Source: Candidatus Peregrinibacteria bacterium (GTDB taxonomy: Bacteria > Patescibacteriota > Gracilibacteria > UBA1369 > UBA12463). Taken from it: DNA of 8,207 nucleotides. Below are positions 1 to 6,239 of the stretch, piece after piece. The stretch spans positions 1-8,207 of the forward strand of contig JACRIA010000060.1 of NCBI GenBank assembly GCA_016215735.1, read 5' to 3'. Within the stretch, counting starts at the first letter, position 1. The number at the start of each line of letters is the position of its first letter. The notes under the pieces were generated by a model. That model was not told where the DNA came from. It did not search any database and worked only from the letters and a program-made list of their open reading frames with translations. The position numbers were made by a program, and so were the translations under genes.

Positions 1-180
1 TGGCAGGATACCTATAATTCGCTGCGGCCCTCATGGGGAATAGGCATGAACGGCAAAACGCCCCTGCAGAAACTTAAACAGTCTGCTATACTTGTTCCCG
101 AACAGATTCTCCGCTTTCCCGTTATTATCTTGGATGATCTTCTTTCTGTCCTCAAAAGTGGTAACTATCTGTGTAACTAC
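1..180 (+). mobile_element. Transposase C-terminal fragment (DDE integrase-like), partial
   Basis: Frame 1 is open from the first base and begins with a segment containing YNSLRPSWGIGMNGKTP, followed by LQKLK. The pattern Y-N-x-x-R-P...G-K-T-P-x-x-K-L-K is the usual C-terminal end of the rve/DDE integrase core in IS3/IS481-like transposases. The residue after RP is Ser instead of the common His. A hydrophobic tail (FPVIILDDLL) follows, which I believe occurs in CPR transposases of this type. The catalytic residues would lie to the left of the window. No stop codon ends this frame: it stays open through the femAB start at 232 to the TGA at 379, so the end given here is approximate. The right end of the insertion sequence could not be fixed. 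The heptamer GTAACTA occurs twice, at 161 and 173, near where an end might be. Confidence 0.55.
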
Positions 181-196
181 TACCGATTTTATTCAA

Positions 197-225
197 TTGA
201 GCCGCGCCGTTCATTTTCGTATAAT
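197..225 (+). promoter_or_regulatory. Sigma70-like promoter for leaderless femAB
   Basis: A -35 box TTGAGC (197-202) and a perfect -10 box TATAAT (220-225) are separated by 17 bases. Only six bases (ACAGCC) lie between the -10 box and the ATG at 232, so the expected transcription start falls on or within a base of the start codon. The mRNA would then be leaderless, which fits the absence of any Shine-Dalgarno sequence. The MNT promoter at 6211-6239 has the same geometry. The transcription start is inferred from the boxes and was not measured. Confidence 0.75.
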
Positions 226-231
226 ACAGCC

Positions 232-1263
232 ATGTATAAAGATTGGGATAATTTCGTCGCCTCGCATCCGCTTGGGACAATTCACCAAACTTCATTTTGG
301 GGCGAATTTCAATCGCGCACTCCTGGCCGCGATAAATATTTTGTGATCGAAGTTGGCGCCGGCACAGCAAAATACGGTTGACTTTTTATCCGTCATAAAC
401 TTCCATTCGGTTTATCTTGGCTGTATTGTCCGCGAGGCCCGCTTTGTAATTATTCAAATGAAACGCAATTAAACGCGATTATGAAAAAACTCGCACCGAT
501 TGCAAAACAGGAGCGTGCGGTTTTTGTCCGGATTGATCCTCCGATAGAAATCAGCGCAGCGCAAAAATTTCCAGCCGGTTTTCGTAATGCACACGCGGAA
601 TATCAACCAGCACACACGCTCGTAATAGATTTGTCGCAGACCGAAGAACAAATTTTGGCTCAAATGAAACCAAAAGGCCGCTATAATATCAAAGTCGCGC
701 AAAAACATAACGTCATTGTTCGCCCTGCAACCACAGCTACGTTAAAACGCGACATCAGCGCGTTTTATAAACTTCTCAACCAAACCAGCCAGCGCGACAA
801 ATTTTCAATCCATCCAAAATCTTATTACGAAAATATGCTGAAAATTCTCGGCCAGCGAAATCTCACGAAACTTTTTATCGCAGAATACGCGCCAGCCGGA
901 CACACAGCCGCGCACAATCGCGCAAAAAAAATCATCGCCGGAATAATCGTCACATTTTTCAGCACCACTGCCACTTATTATTTCGGCGCATCAGATTATG
1001 AATACAGAAATTTAATGGCGCCATATTTACTACAATGGGAAGCCATTTGCGAAGCAAAATCCTCCGGCTGCAAATTCTACGATTTTCTCGGAATTGCGCC
1101 TCTCGATTCGTCCGGCGCACCGCTCCGCGGCCATCCTTACGCCGCCCTCACCGATTTCAAATTAAAATTCGGCGGCCGCATTGTTTCTTATGCACCCGCA
1201 AAAGAATTCGCCTATAAGCCAATCTGGTATTCCCTGATGAAATTTGCGAAAAAATTAATCTAA
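232..1263 (+). pseudogene. FemAB-family peptidoglycan bridge aminoacyltransferase, interrupted by in-frame TGA
   Basis: Reading from ATG 232 gives 343 codons to TAA, the normal size for a FemX/FemAB protein, with one internal TGA at codon 50 (379-381). Family members have a double GNAT fold and add amino acids from aminoacyl-tRNA to the peptidoglycan stem peptide, acting on lipid II at the inner membrane face. Family-like segments are visible on both sides of the stop: SFWGEFQ near residue 26, then after the TGA LFIRHKLPFGLSWLYCPRGP, MKPKGRYNIKVAQK, YYFGASDYEYRNLMAPYLLQW, KFYDFLGIAP and LKFGGRIVSYAPAKEFAY. Homology therefore continues in the same frame across the stop, and no frameshift is needed. 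The start at 232 is chosen because the promoter at 197-225 points directly at it. The next in-frame ATG after the stop is at 481 and would give a 260-aa fragment lacking the N-terminal part. The gene may be inactivated, misread in sequencing, or read through (the stop context is UGA-C). It converges on the coiled-coil operon with a 26-base gap. Confidence 0.85.
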
Positions 1264-1289
1264 ATCCGGCCGTCGCATAAAGCATCGCG

Positions 1290-2651
1290 TCAAAACACAA
1301 GCGGATCTTCTGTTTTTTTGGCAATTTTTTCTCCTTCTTTCTCCGGCTCCATTGAAATATCCTTTTTTTCAGGACCAGGTTCAACCTTGCCTGTTTCAAT
1401 ATCCTTGAGTTCAGTAGTAGAAAGTGTTTTGAGTTTTGCGCCTGATCCTTCGGGAGGTTTTTTAGCAAGCAAAGGATTATCCGTTAGCTCATCTCCTTTT
1501 TTAGCAAGCTTTGTTTCTTTATCGTATTTTTGCATAATTTCGGTAAATCTTCGGCCAGCCGTCCCAGCAGGATTTTTTATATATTCCCCAGCCAATTTAA
1601 GAGATTCTAAGTTTTCGCCGATATCTTTGCCGTTTATAAGCATTTCCGCCAAATCCGGACTTGCTTTGACTTCTTCAATAGCTTTATTTAGCACGTCTTC
1701 TTCTTTTTCAACAGCATTTCCAATATATTCCTTTCTAGCCGCGTCGCTCTCATTATATTTTTCACTAGCCCGACCCAGAAAATCATTCTTCGCCGCCTTT
1801 AATTTATCAACAGCTTTATTTCTATATTTCAAAAGTTCCGGATCTATCCCGATTTTTTCTTTTGGCTCTTTTTTAGCCGCGATTTTTTTCTCAGCCACCT
1901 TTTCCTCGCCAAAAATTTTAGAAGATAAATCTTCCACTTTACGCGCTTTCTTTTCGCCTAAATCAACCCCCATAGCAACAGCTTCAACTTTTTCAACCTT
2001 ATCCCCGCTAGAAATAGGCGCGTGTTTTCCTCTATCATCTACAAAATCATTTTTCTTCGCGTCGTAAGTCGCTAAAATCTCTTTTCCCTTGTGGTAGATG
2101 AGATATTTATCGCCCGCTCCAACGTCAGTAATAATATCCGTCAAACGAACTTTTTTCTCCGCCTCTTTATCCCCCTTAAAATCTATATACAGCGTATCTC
2201 CCTCTCTTTTCGCATATCTCTCGGGATCCGCTTTTATTTTCATTTCAGGAAATTCCCATACCTCGTCTGCCGCTTCACGCGCCTCGCCTTGTTTCTTTTC
2301 AAATTCTTCTTTGTTCTTCTCAGCAAGTTGGGTGTATTTATCCTTAAGATCATCAAGCCGCTGCAACTCTTTAAAAGTAAATTCTTGTAAACCCTTTCTC
2401 TCTTCGCTACTTTCAGGTAAAAATGCGCCTGCTTTTTCACAAGCTTCATCTATTTTCTTTGTCGCTTCGTCATATGCTTTTTCTATGTTTTGTGAATCAA
2501 GAATCTGGGCCGCCTCAAATTTCTTTTCAAATTTCTCCACAGCTTCCTTAACCTCTTTTTTTTCGGGTTGTTCAGTGGATCCGCCGGTTTCACCAGCGAA
2601 AAATACTAACCGCGCCGGTCTAAACGGATTTTCAAAATTTTTGTTTTCCAT
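1290..2651 (-). CDS. Lys/Glu-rich hypothetical protein, last gene of coiled-coil operon
   Basis: This is a 453-aa soluble-looking protein I do not recognise. It is very rich in Lys, Glu, Asp and Ala, has no membrane segment, and has only one Cys (residue 71). Residues 30-130 look like charged helices or coiled coil. Residues 150-230 alternate hydrophobic residues in short stretches (TLYIDF, KVRLTDIITDV, DKYLIYHKGKEILATYD, KVEKVEAVAMGV) and probably form a small beta-rich domain. Residues 270-375 are again helical. From about 385 the protein is Pro/Lys/Glu-rich and probably disordered. The N-terminal LVFFAG (15-20) is too short to be a signal peptide. Translation starts at ATG 24 bases after the 879-aa gene, with an A-rich spacer and no clear ribosome binding site. 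It ends in TGA. It is probably cotranscribed with the three genes before it. A structural or scaffold role is only a guess from composition. Confidence 0.8.
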   Translation of the reverse strand: MENKNFENPFRPARLVFFAGETGGSTEQPEKKEVKEAVEKFEKKFEAAQILDSQNIEKAYDEATKKIDEACEKAGAFLPESSEERKGLQEFTFKELQRLDDLKDKYTQLAEKNKEEFEKKQGEAREAADEVWEFPEMKIKADPERYAKREGDTLYIDFKGDKEAEKKVRLTDIITDVGAGDKYLIYHKGKEILATYDAKKNDFVDDRGKHAPISSGDKVEKVEAVAMGVDLGEKKARKVEDLSSKIFGEEKVAEKKIAAKKEPKEKIGIDPELLKYRNKAVDKLKAAKNDFLGRASEKYNESDAARKEYIGNAVEKEEDVLNKAIEEVKASPDLAEMLINGKDIGENLESLKLAGEYIKNPAGTAGRRFTEIMQKYDKETKLAKKGDELTDNPLLAKKPPEGSGAKLKTLSTTELKDIETGKVEPGPEKKDISMEPEKEGEKIAKKTEDPLVF

Positions 2652-2675
2652 GTTTACTTTTGTTAATTGTTATTT

Positions 2676-5315
2676 CTATTTATTATCCAAAAATTCTTTC
2701 AATTTTTGCGGGTCCATCTTACGCGTGTCATAAAATAATGTAAGCCAATTTTTAACCTGATCTCGCGAAAGACCATTATCCCATTCAAGCGTCCGACCCC
2801 CCAGCATAGGAAGATTAAATTTTTGAGAAAGCAATTTTTCTCTTTCCTCAGAATAATTTTCTACCTTATCAAGACCAGCAGCTCGCGCCGCGACCTCAAC
2901 CAATCCCGTATTATCTTTATTGTGATGTCTAGTACACGCGCTTACTAATTGGTTAATAGCGCTATTAGCATCGCCATAATCTCCTTTCGCGATCGTATTA
3001 GCAATACTAACCAATTTTTTGCTTATTTCTTCAGCTAACTTATCTTTCATTATTGTGATATACGCTTTTTCGGTTTCATGCAGTTCTTCTTTTGGCGCCT
3101 TTTCTTCCGAAACCTCCTCTTTTTTGATTTCAGTCTTATTTTCCTTTTCACCTTCGCCTTTCTTAAATTCAACCGTATACCCATTCATAACAATCGCACG
3201 CTTAGAAAACTCCCCCCTCTTATTTTTATAGAAAAATTCCCCGTTTTTAAAAAAAGCCTCTTTTTCATTCACAACAACCTTATCGCCCTCTTTTGCGTCA
3301 GGAAACATTGTTCCAAGCGTAATCGCCATTTCGTTTTTGCGCCTTTCAATGTTATCGCCGTTAAATTTCACTTTTCTATTCGCGCCGATTTCAAAATATT
3401 TTTTGATTTCCTCTGTTTTGCCAGATTTCACAGCTTCGCGAACTTTTTTGCGGATTTCTTTTTTCTCCACAGGAGTTAAAAGAGGCTTTTTCACTTCAGG
3501 TTTTGCTTCAACTTCCTTTTCCTTGCCCGGAATTGGTTTAAGCGCCTGCAATCTAGTATCTAACCTATCAGTTTCTTCCGTCAATTTCTGTTTAGTAGCG
3601 GGATTACTCACCGTATCTATTTCTTCTTTGATGCTAGTAATCCTGCTATCCCCAGAAGTAACCAAGTCTGTTTTACAGGCGACATCGCCTTCCTTCGCTT
3701 TTTCTATATTTCCTTCAAGGCTTTTGAGATTCGATTCTATTCCTGCTTCTTTGTCCGCTTCAGTTTTCTCGGGCGTAGGAGGCGCCGTAGGAGGCGCAGG
3801 AGTAACGCCAACAGCAGTAGGCTCAAGCTCAGGGAATTTTATTGGCTCAAGCGTTTCATCTTCCATCAAATCAAGATTAGATGCCAAATCTTTCGCGGAC
3901 AATTTATCCCAAGAATTAGCATCTTTGTTGTATTTGTAATAATTTTTATCTTTTCTACCATATAAATTTCCATCGGCGCTTATTTTATTTTCTATCCCCG
4001 ACCATTTTGGGAGCTCTTGCCACTTTCCAGGATTCTCTCTTAAATAGAATTTAAATAAATCATAATTTTTTTCTGCAATTTTTTTATCGAGATCAGGAGA
4101 AACCTTTTTACCTTCAGCTATTTTCCATTCATTCGGATTTTTGACAAGAGATATTACGAATGATCTTTGTTTGTTTATTAAATCAGCTTTATATGTTTCG
4201 CCCGCAGCACTATCTATATTGGATTTTAATTTCCCGAGTTTTTCAGCCCCCGCTTCTAATTGTCCAGAAATATACGTTTTGTATTTTTCTAATGCGTCTT
4301 TATCGTTTTTGAATACTTCTTCAGCCTCTTTAGCAAATGTCGCGATATAAAATTTATCAATCTGCGAAATATTTTTATTGTTCAGATCTAATTCCTTAAT
4401 AACTCCACCCAAATCGGCAACTTTAGTCATATCGTCAACAGTGATTTTACTGTTTTCCCACGTACCTTTCTCATAGGCTTTTCTTAATGTATCTTTAATT
4501 TCTTCAGGGTCTTTGCCGAGCAACAGCATAGCCTGCACATAACCAGCTGTCGCGGAACGTGCCGGATTATTATAGTTTTCTACAACCTCCTTGGGCTCGT
4601 CTTCGTCAAGACTGAATGTCCCTTCCCATTCCATATCTTGTTCGAGAGATGTGGAGAATCCAGTTAAAGTATCTTCGCCCGCGGAAATTAAATCCGTTTC
4701 TTTAAGATACTTATTAACCCGATCTATCAAAACATTTTTGTCTTCTGGCATTTCAATTTTCTCTTTTTCCTCATCTTTTACTAATTCATTTAATTTCTCC
4801 TTTCTTTTTGTAAGCTTGTCATATTCATCAGTCAAGATGGTTTTATAAAGCTCGGTTTTAGATTCCTTGCTGACTTTTTTCAAATTTTCTAGAAATTCAT
4901 CATATTCTTTCTTGTCGGCTTCCAATTGTTCATTTAATTTGTCTTTTTCTCCTTCCGCAGAGGCTTTTTCAATTTCCAAGTCAGTCTTTTCAGTTTCTAA
5001 ATTTGTCTTTTTGGTCTCAAGGTCGGTTCTTTTCGTTTCATCCGTTTCTTTATCAATTTCTTCTTGAGTTTTCGCAATCTCTTTATCCGCCTCGTCAATC
5101 TTGATCTGTATAGCATCAGGATTTTGCTCGCCAATTTTCGTATTTATTTCCTTTTCCCACGTGACGAATTTTTCCTGTTCTCCCTTTTCAATTTTACCGA
5201 CCTCTTCATCAATTTGGCGCACATTCTCGAGCTTGGCTTTTTCTTTAATCTCCTTCTCTTTTGGAGCTAATTTTCCTTTAATTTCTTGCTCTTTTGGAGC
5301 TTCATATGGTGTCAT
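2676..5315 (-). CDS. Large multidomain coiled-coil protein of unknown function
   Basis: This 879-aa protein is not recognised. It has no signal peptide, transmembrane segment, Walker motif or other catalytic signature that I can see. Order of regions: residues 6-27 are two copies of an 11-residue repeat (APKEQEIKGKL, APKEKEIKEKA). Residues 31-190 are long coiled coil, including three tandem heptads TDLETKK / TNLETEK / TDLEIEK at 97-117. Residues about 228-480 are a Trp- and Tyr-bearing globular region. Residues about 495-515 form a Pro/Thr/Ala linker containing APPTAPPTPEK. A second helical part follows, then a probable beta-rich module at about 640-715 (containing GDKVVVNEKEAFFKNGEFFY). A further acidic linker leads to a helical C-terminal domain at about 750-879. 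The start ATG lies 4 bases after the stop of the 116-aa gene, implying coupled translation. The stop is TAG. The architecture suggests an elongated scaffold or fibre-like protein, but that is inference. Confidence 0.85.
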   Translation of the reverse strand: MTPYEAPKEQEIKGKLAPKEKEIKEKAKLENVRQIDEEVGKIEKGEQEKFVTWEKEINTKIGEQNPDAIQIKIDEADKEIAKTQEEIDKETDETKRTDLETKKTNLETEKTDLEIEKASAEGEKDKLNEQLEADKKEYDEFLENLKKVSKESKTELYKTILTDEYDKLTKRKEKLNELVKDEEKEKIEMPEDKNVLIDRVNKYLKETDLISAGEDTLTGFSTSLEQDMEWEGTFSLDEDEPKEVVENYNNPARSATAGYVQAMLLLGKDPEEIKDTLRKAYEKGTWENSKITVDDMTKVADLGGVIKELDLNNKNISQIDKFYIATFAKEAEEVFKNDKDALEKYKTYISGQLEAGAEKLGKLKSNIDSAAGETYKADLINKQRSFVISLVKNPNEWKIAEGKKVSPDLDKKIAEKNYDLFKFYLRENPGKWQELPKWSGIENKISADGNLYGRKDKNYYKYNKDANSWDKLSAKDLASNLDLMEDETLEPIKFPELEPTAVGVTPAPPTAPPTPEKTEADKEAGIESNLKSLEGNIEKAKEGDVACKTDLVTSGDSRITSIKEEIDTVSNPATKQKLTEETDRLDTRLQALKPIPGKEKEVEAKPEVKKPLLTPVEKKEIRKKVREAVKSGKTEEIKKYFEIGANRKVKFNGDNIERRKNEMAITLGTMFPDAKEGDKVVVNEKEAFFKNGEFFYKNKRGEFSKRAIVMNGYTVEFKKGEGEKENKTEIKKEEVSEEKAPKEELHETEKAYITIMKDKLAEEISKKLVSIANTIAKGDYGDANSAINQLVSACTRHHNKDNTGLVEVAARAAGLDKVENYSEEREKLLSQKFNLPMLGGRTLEWDNGLSRDQVKNWLTLFYDTRKMDPQKLKEFLDNK
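3775..3798 (-). repeat. 12-bp tandem repeat encoding Ala-Pro-Pro-Thr linker
   Basis: The plus strand reads GTAGGAGGCGCC then GTAGGAGGCGCA, two 12-bp units differing at one base. On the coding strand this gives APPT twice, inside the Pro-rich hinge of the 879-aa protein. The repeat looks like a recent slippage duplication that lengthens a flexible linker. Confidence 0.8.
4965..5027 (-). repeat. Three 21-bp units encoding coiled-coil heptads
   Basis: Residues 97-117 of the 879-aa protein are three 7-residue units, TDLETKK, TNLETEK and TDLEIEK, encoded by diverged 21-bp units. Leu falls at the third position of each heptad. The period equals one coiled-coil heptad, so each duplication extends the rod in register. 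Confidence 0.85.
5235..5300 (-). repeat. 33-bp tandem duplication encoding an 11-residue repeat
   Basis: Residues 6-16 and 17-27 of the 879-aa protein (APKEQEIKGKL and APKEKEIKEKA) are two copies of an 11-residue unit, with matching DNA such as CTTTTGGAGCT present in both. Eleven-residue periods (hendecads) are compatible with a coiled coil of different twist from the heptads further on. Confidence 0.8.
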
Positions 5316-5319
5316 GGTT

Positions 5320-5670
5320 TTATAGGTTAGTTAATAAAGTTTCAGATTTTTTCTCCTCATATTTTTTCTCGATCTCTTCCAGCCTTTTCCTTACATTTCT
5401 CGTATAATCCCTTTTGGCTTCCTCGACGCCGCGCAGAAAATTTTCATATATTTTTATTTTTTCCTGCTTAAATTTTTCATCCATTTCTTTTAATTTTTCC
5501 TGCTCATCAGCCAGTATCCCAAAAACCCTTACCTGCCTTTCATCAGAAGCTTCCAATAATTTGCCAATAAACCTCTCTCTTTTGTCAGCCGGCAATTCCA
5601 TCAAAGCAGGAGATTTGTAAGCCAATTCTTTCAGATTTTCTTTTGAAAATTGTAATTTTACGTCTGCCAT
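5320..5670 (-). CDS. Small charged helical protein, paralogue B
   Basis: This 116-aa protein of unknown function is a clear paralogue of the 117-aa gene just upstream. Both begin MAD, share LQFSKENL near the N-terminus, a (P/E)AL..LP motif, a Q(V/I)x(V/I)F segment followed by EEQ/DEQ, and a Lys/Glu-rich helical tail ending LLxxL. About four in ten residues are identical by eye, with one single-residue gap. Residues 1-55 look like a small helical bundle, and 58-112 like one long charged helix able to form a coiled coil. It begins at ATG after an A-rich leader with no Shine-Dalgarno sequence and ends in TAA, 4 bases before the 879-aa gene. Translational coupling is therefore likely and suggests a working partnership with the large coiled-coil protein. 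No function can be assigned. Confidence 0.85.
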   Translation of the reverse strand: MADVKLQFSKENLKELAYKSPALMELPADKRERFIGKLLEASDERQVRVFGILADEQEKLKEMDEKFKQEKIKIYENFLRGVEEAKRDYTRNVRKRLEEIEKKYEEKKSETLLTNL

Positions 5671-5737
5671 TTTTATTTTTATTATTTATATTGATTTTTA
5701 CATTTCGTGCCGCGCGCCCCGCCGTATCCCGCTACAA
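5671..5737 (-). other. Intercistronic spacer with GC-rich block and A-rich leader
   Basis: In transcription order, the spacer between the two paralogues has a strongly GC-rich stretch (5704-5732) followed by an almost pure A/T leader running to the ATG at 5670. The final A-rich part (ATAAAAATAAAAATGGC) closely matches the leader of the upstream paralogue, so leader and gene probably duplicated together. The GC block stands out against its surroundings. It contains GCGCGC and a run of Gs but no long perfect stem. It may be a repetitive intergenic element or an RNA-processing or attenuation site. Confidence 0.5.
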
Positions 5738-6091
5738 TCACAGCCCTTTCAGCAAATCCTCTGCTTTCTTACTCTCCGCCTTCACGTTAAACTCTTCAAC
5801 CTTTTTATTCAATCCGCGGATAATACTGTTTGTCGCGATTTTCAATTCGCTCAAATAATCCTGATACGCCTTTGCGCTTTTCTCCATATAATCGCGCTCT
5901 GCTTCCTTAAATTTCGCCTGTTCTTCTTTCAAAGTGCTGAAAATCTGAATCTGCTTTTCCTCCGGCTTCGCGAGCACGGACGCAAGCAATTTCTCCTTCA
6001 AAATACCAGGCAAAACCTTCAAGGCCTCTGATTCATTTATCAGGCTGATTAGATTTTCCTTCGAAAACTGCAAAGTTTGGCTGTCCGCCAT
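5738..6091 (-). CDS. Small charged helical protein, paralogue A, first gene of operon
   Basis: This 117-aa protein of unknown function is the first gene after the promoter at 6169-6197. It pairs with the downstream 116-aa gene over its full length (shared LQFSKENL, AL..LP, EEKQ/DERQ, IF..L..EQ.K.KE, and a C-terminal KK.E.LL..L). The N-terminal half looks like a compact helical unit. The motif LP-x(4)-KEKLLASVLAKPEEKQIQIF resembles a style of small helical domain I associate with CPR hypothetical proteins. The C-terminal half is one long amphipathic charged helix. There are no Cys residues and no membrane segment. The start is the ATG at 6091 in an A-rich context without a ribosome binding site. 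It ends in TGA with a TAG two codons later. Its pairing with paralogue B suggests a hetero- or homo-oligomer, but this is inference. Confidence 0.85.
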   Translation of the reverse strand: MADSQTLQFSKENLISLINESEALKVLPGILKEKLLASVLAKPEEKQIQIFSTLKEEQAKFKEAERDYMEKSAKAYQDYLSELKIATNSIIRGLNKKVEEFNVKAESKKAEDLLKGL

Positions 6092-6115
6092 AGTTTTTAT
6101 TTTTATTTTTTATTT

Positions 6116-6144
6116 GGCGCGGACAGACATAGAGGATCCGCGCC
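6116..6144 (-). promoter_or_regulatory. Hairpin in the 5' UTR of the coiled-coil operon
   Basis: GGCGCGGA (6116-6123) and TCCGCGCC (6137-6144) form a perfect 8-bp GC-rich stem with a 13-base loop. It lies between the predicted transcription start (about 6162) and the ATG at 6091. After the stem the minus strand is A-rich, not U-rich, so it is not an intrinsic terminator in that direction. Likely roles are mRNA 5'-end protection or a protein-binding or operator site. Confidence 0.65.
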
Positions 6145-6168
6145 TGTTGTTTTTATTTTCTTTAATAA

Positions 6169-6197
6169 ATTATATCACAAAATTAATTCTTTAGCAA
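6169..6197 (-). promoter_or_regulatory. Extended -10 promoter of the coiled-coil operon
   Basis: On the minus strand a -35 box TTGCTA (6197-6192) is followed after 17 bases by TATAAT (6174-6169). TGA directly before the -10 gives the extended TGnTATAAT form. The predicted start near 6162 leaves a leader of about 70 bases before the ATG at 6091, unlike the two leaderless plus-strand promoters. It should drive all four genes down to 1290, as no other strong promoter was noticed between them. Confidence 0.75.
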
Positions 6198-6234
6198 GCA
6201 AAGCACAAAATTGTCAATAGTCCTTTTCTTTGCT
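6197..6234. promoter_or_regulatory. Candidate operator: nested inverted repeats between divergent promoters
   Basis: AGCAAAG (6197-6203) and CTTTGCT (6228-6234) are perfect 7-base inverted arms 24 bases apart. Near their centre lies a 9-base palindrome, ATTGTCAAT (6210-6218), covering the MNT -35 box. The left arm touches the -35 of the operon promoter and the right arm touches the -10 of the MNT promoter. A regulator binding here could control both units, for example the MNT/HEPN complex as autorepressor. Such short repeats can arise by chance. Confidence 0.35.
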
Positions 6235-6239
6235 ACAAT
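6211..6239 (+). promoter_or_regulatory. Promoter of the MNT/HEPN module, leaderless
   Basis: TTGTCA (6211-6216) and TACAAT (6234-6239) are separated by 17 bases, with TGC before the -10 giving an extended element. Six bases (TTAGCC) separate the -10 box from the GTG at 6246, so transcription should start at the start codon. This supports the GTG start and a leaderless mRNA. Confidence 0.75.

Noticed and set aside
379..381. Alternative genetic code with UGA as glycine (code 25)
   Set aside because: RF2 with an intact SPF motif is encoded in the window, and no other coding region contains an internal TGA, while code-25 genomes lack RF2 and use UGA often.
1264..1289. Terminator between the convergent femAB and coiled-coil operon ends
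   Set aside because: GCAT words and the CGGCCG palindrome do not form a convincing stem followed by a U run in either direction.
2592..2651. Signal peptide at the N-terminus of the 453-aa protein
   Set aside because: The hydrophobic run LVFFAG is only about six residues long with charged sequence on both sides.
1318..3939. Long plus-strand open frames of 249, 211 and 200 codons opposite the coiled-coil genes
   Set aside because: Their Ser/Phe/Leu-rich, low-complexity products are what the complement of Lys/Glu-rich coding sequence gives. They lack start signals and family-like motifs.
2676..5315. SMC/Rad50-type ATPase for the 879-aa protein
   Set aside because: No Walker A, Walker B or ABC signature motif is visible. 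Coiled coil alone is not evidence.
6116..6150. Intrinsic terminator on the plus strand (stem followed by TGTTGTTTTTATTTT)
   Set aside because: No plus-strand gene lies upstream to be terminated and the T run is broken. The position in the minus-strand leader explains it better.
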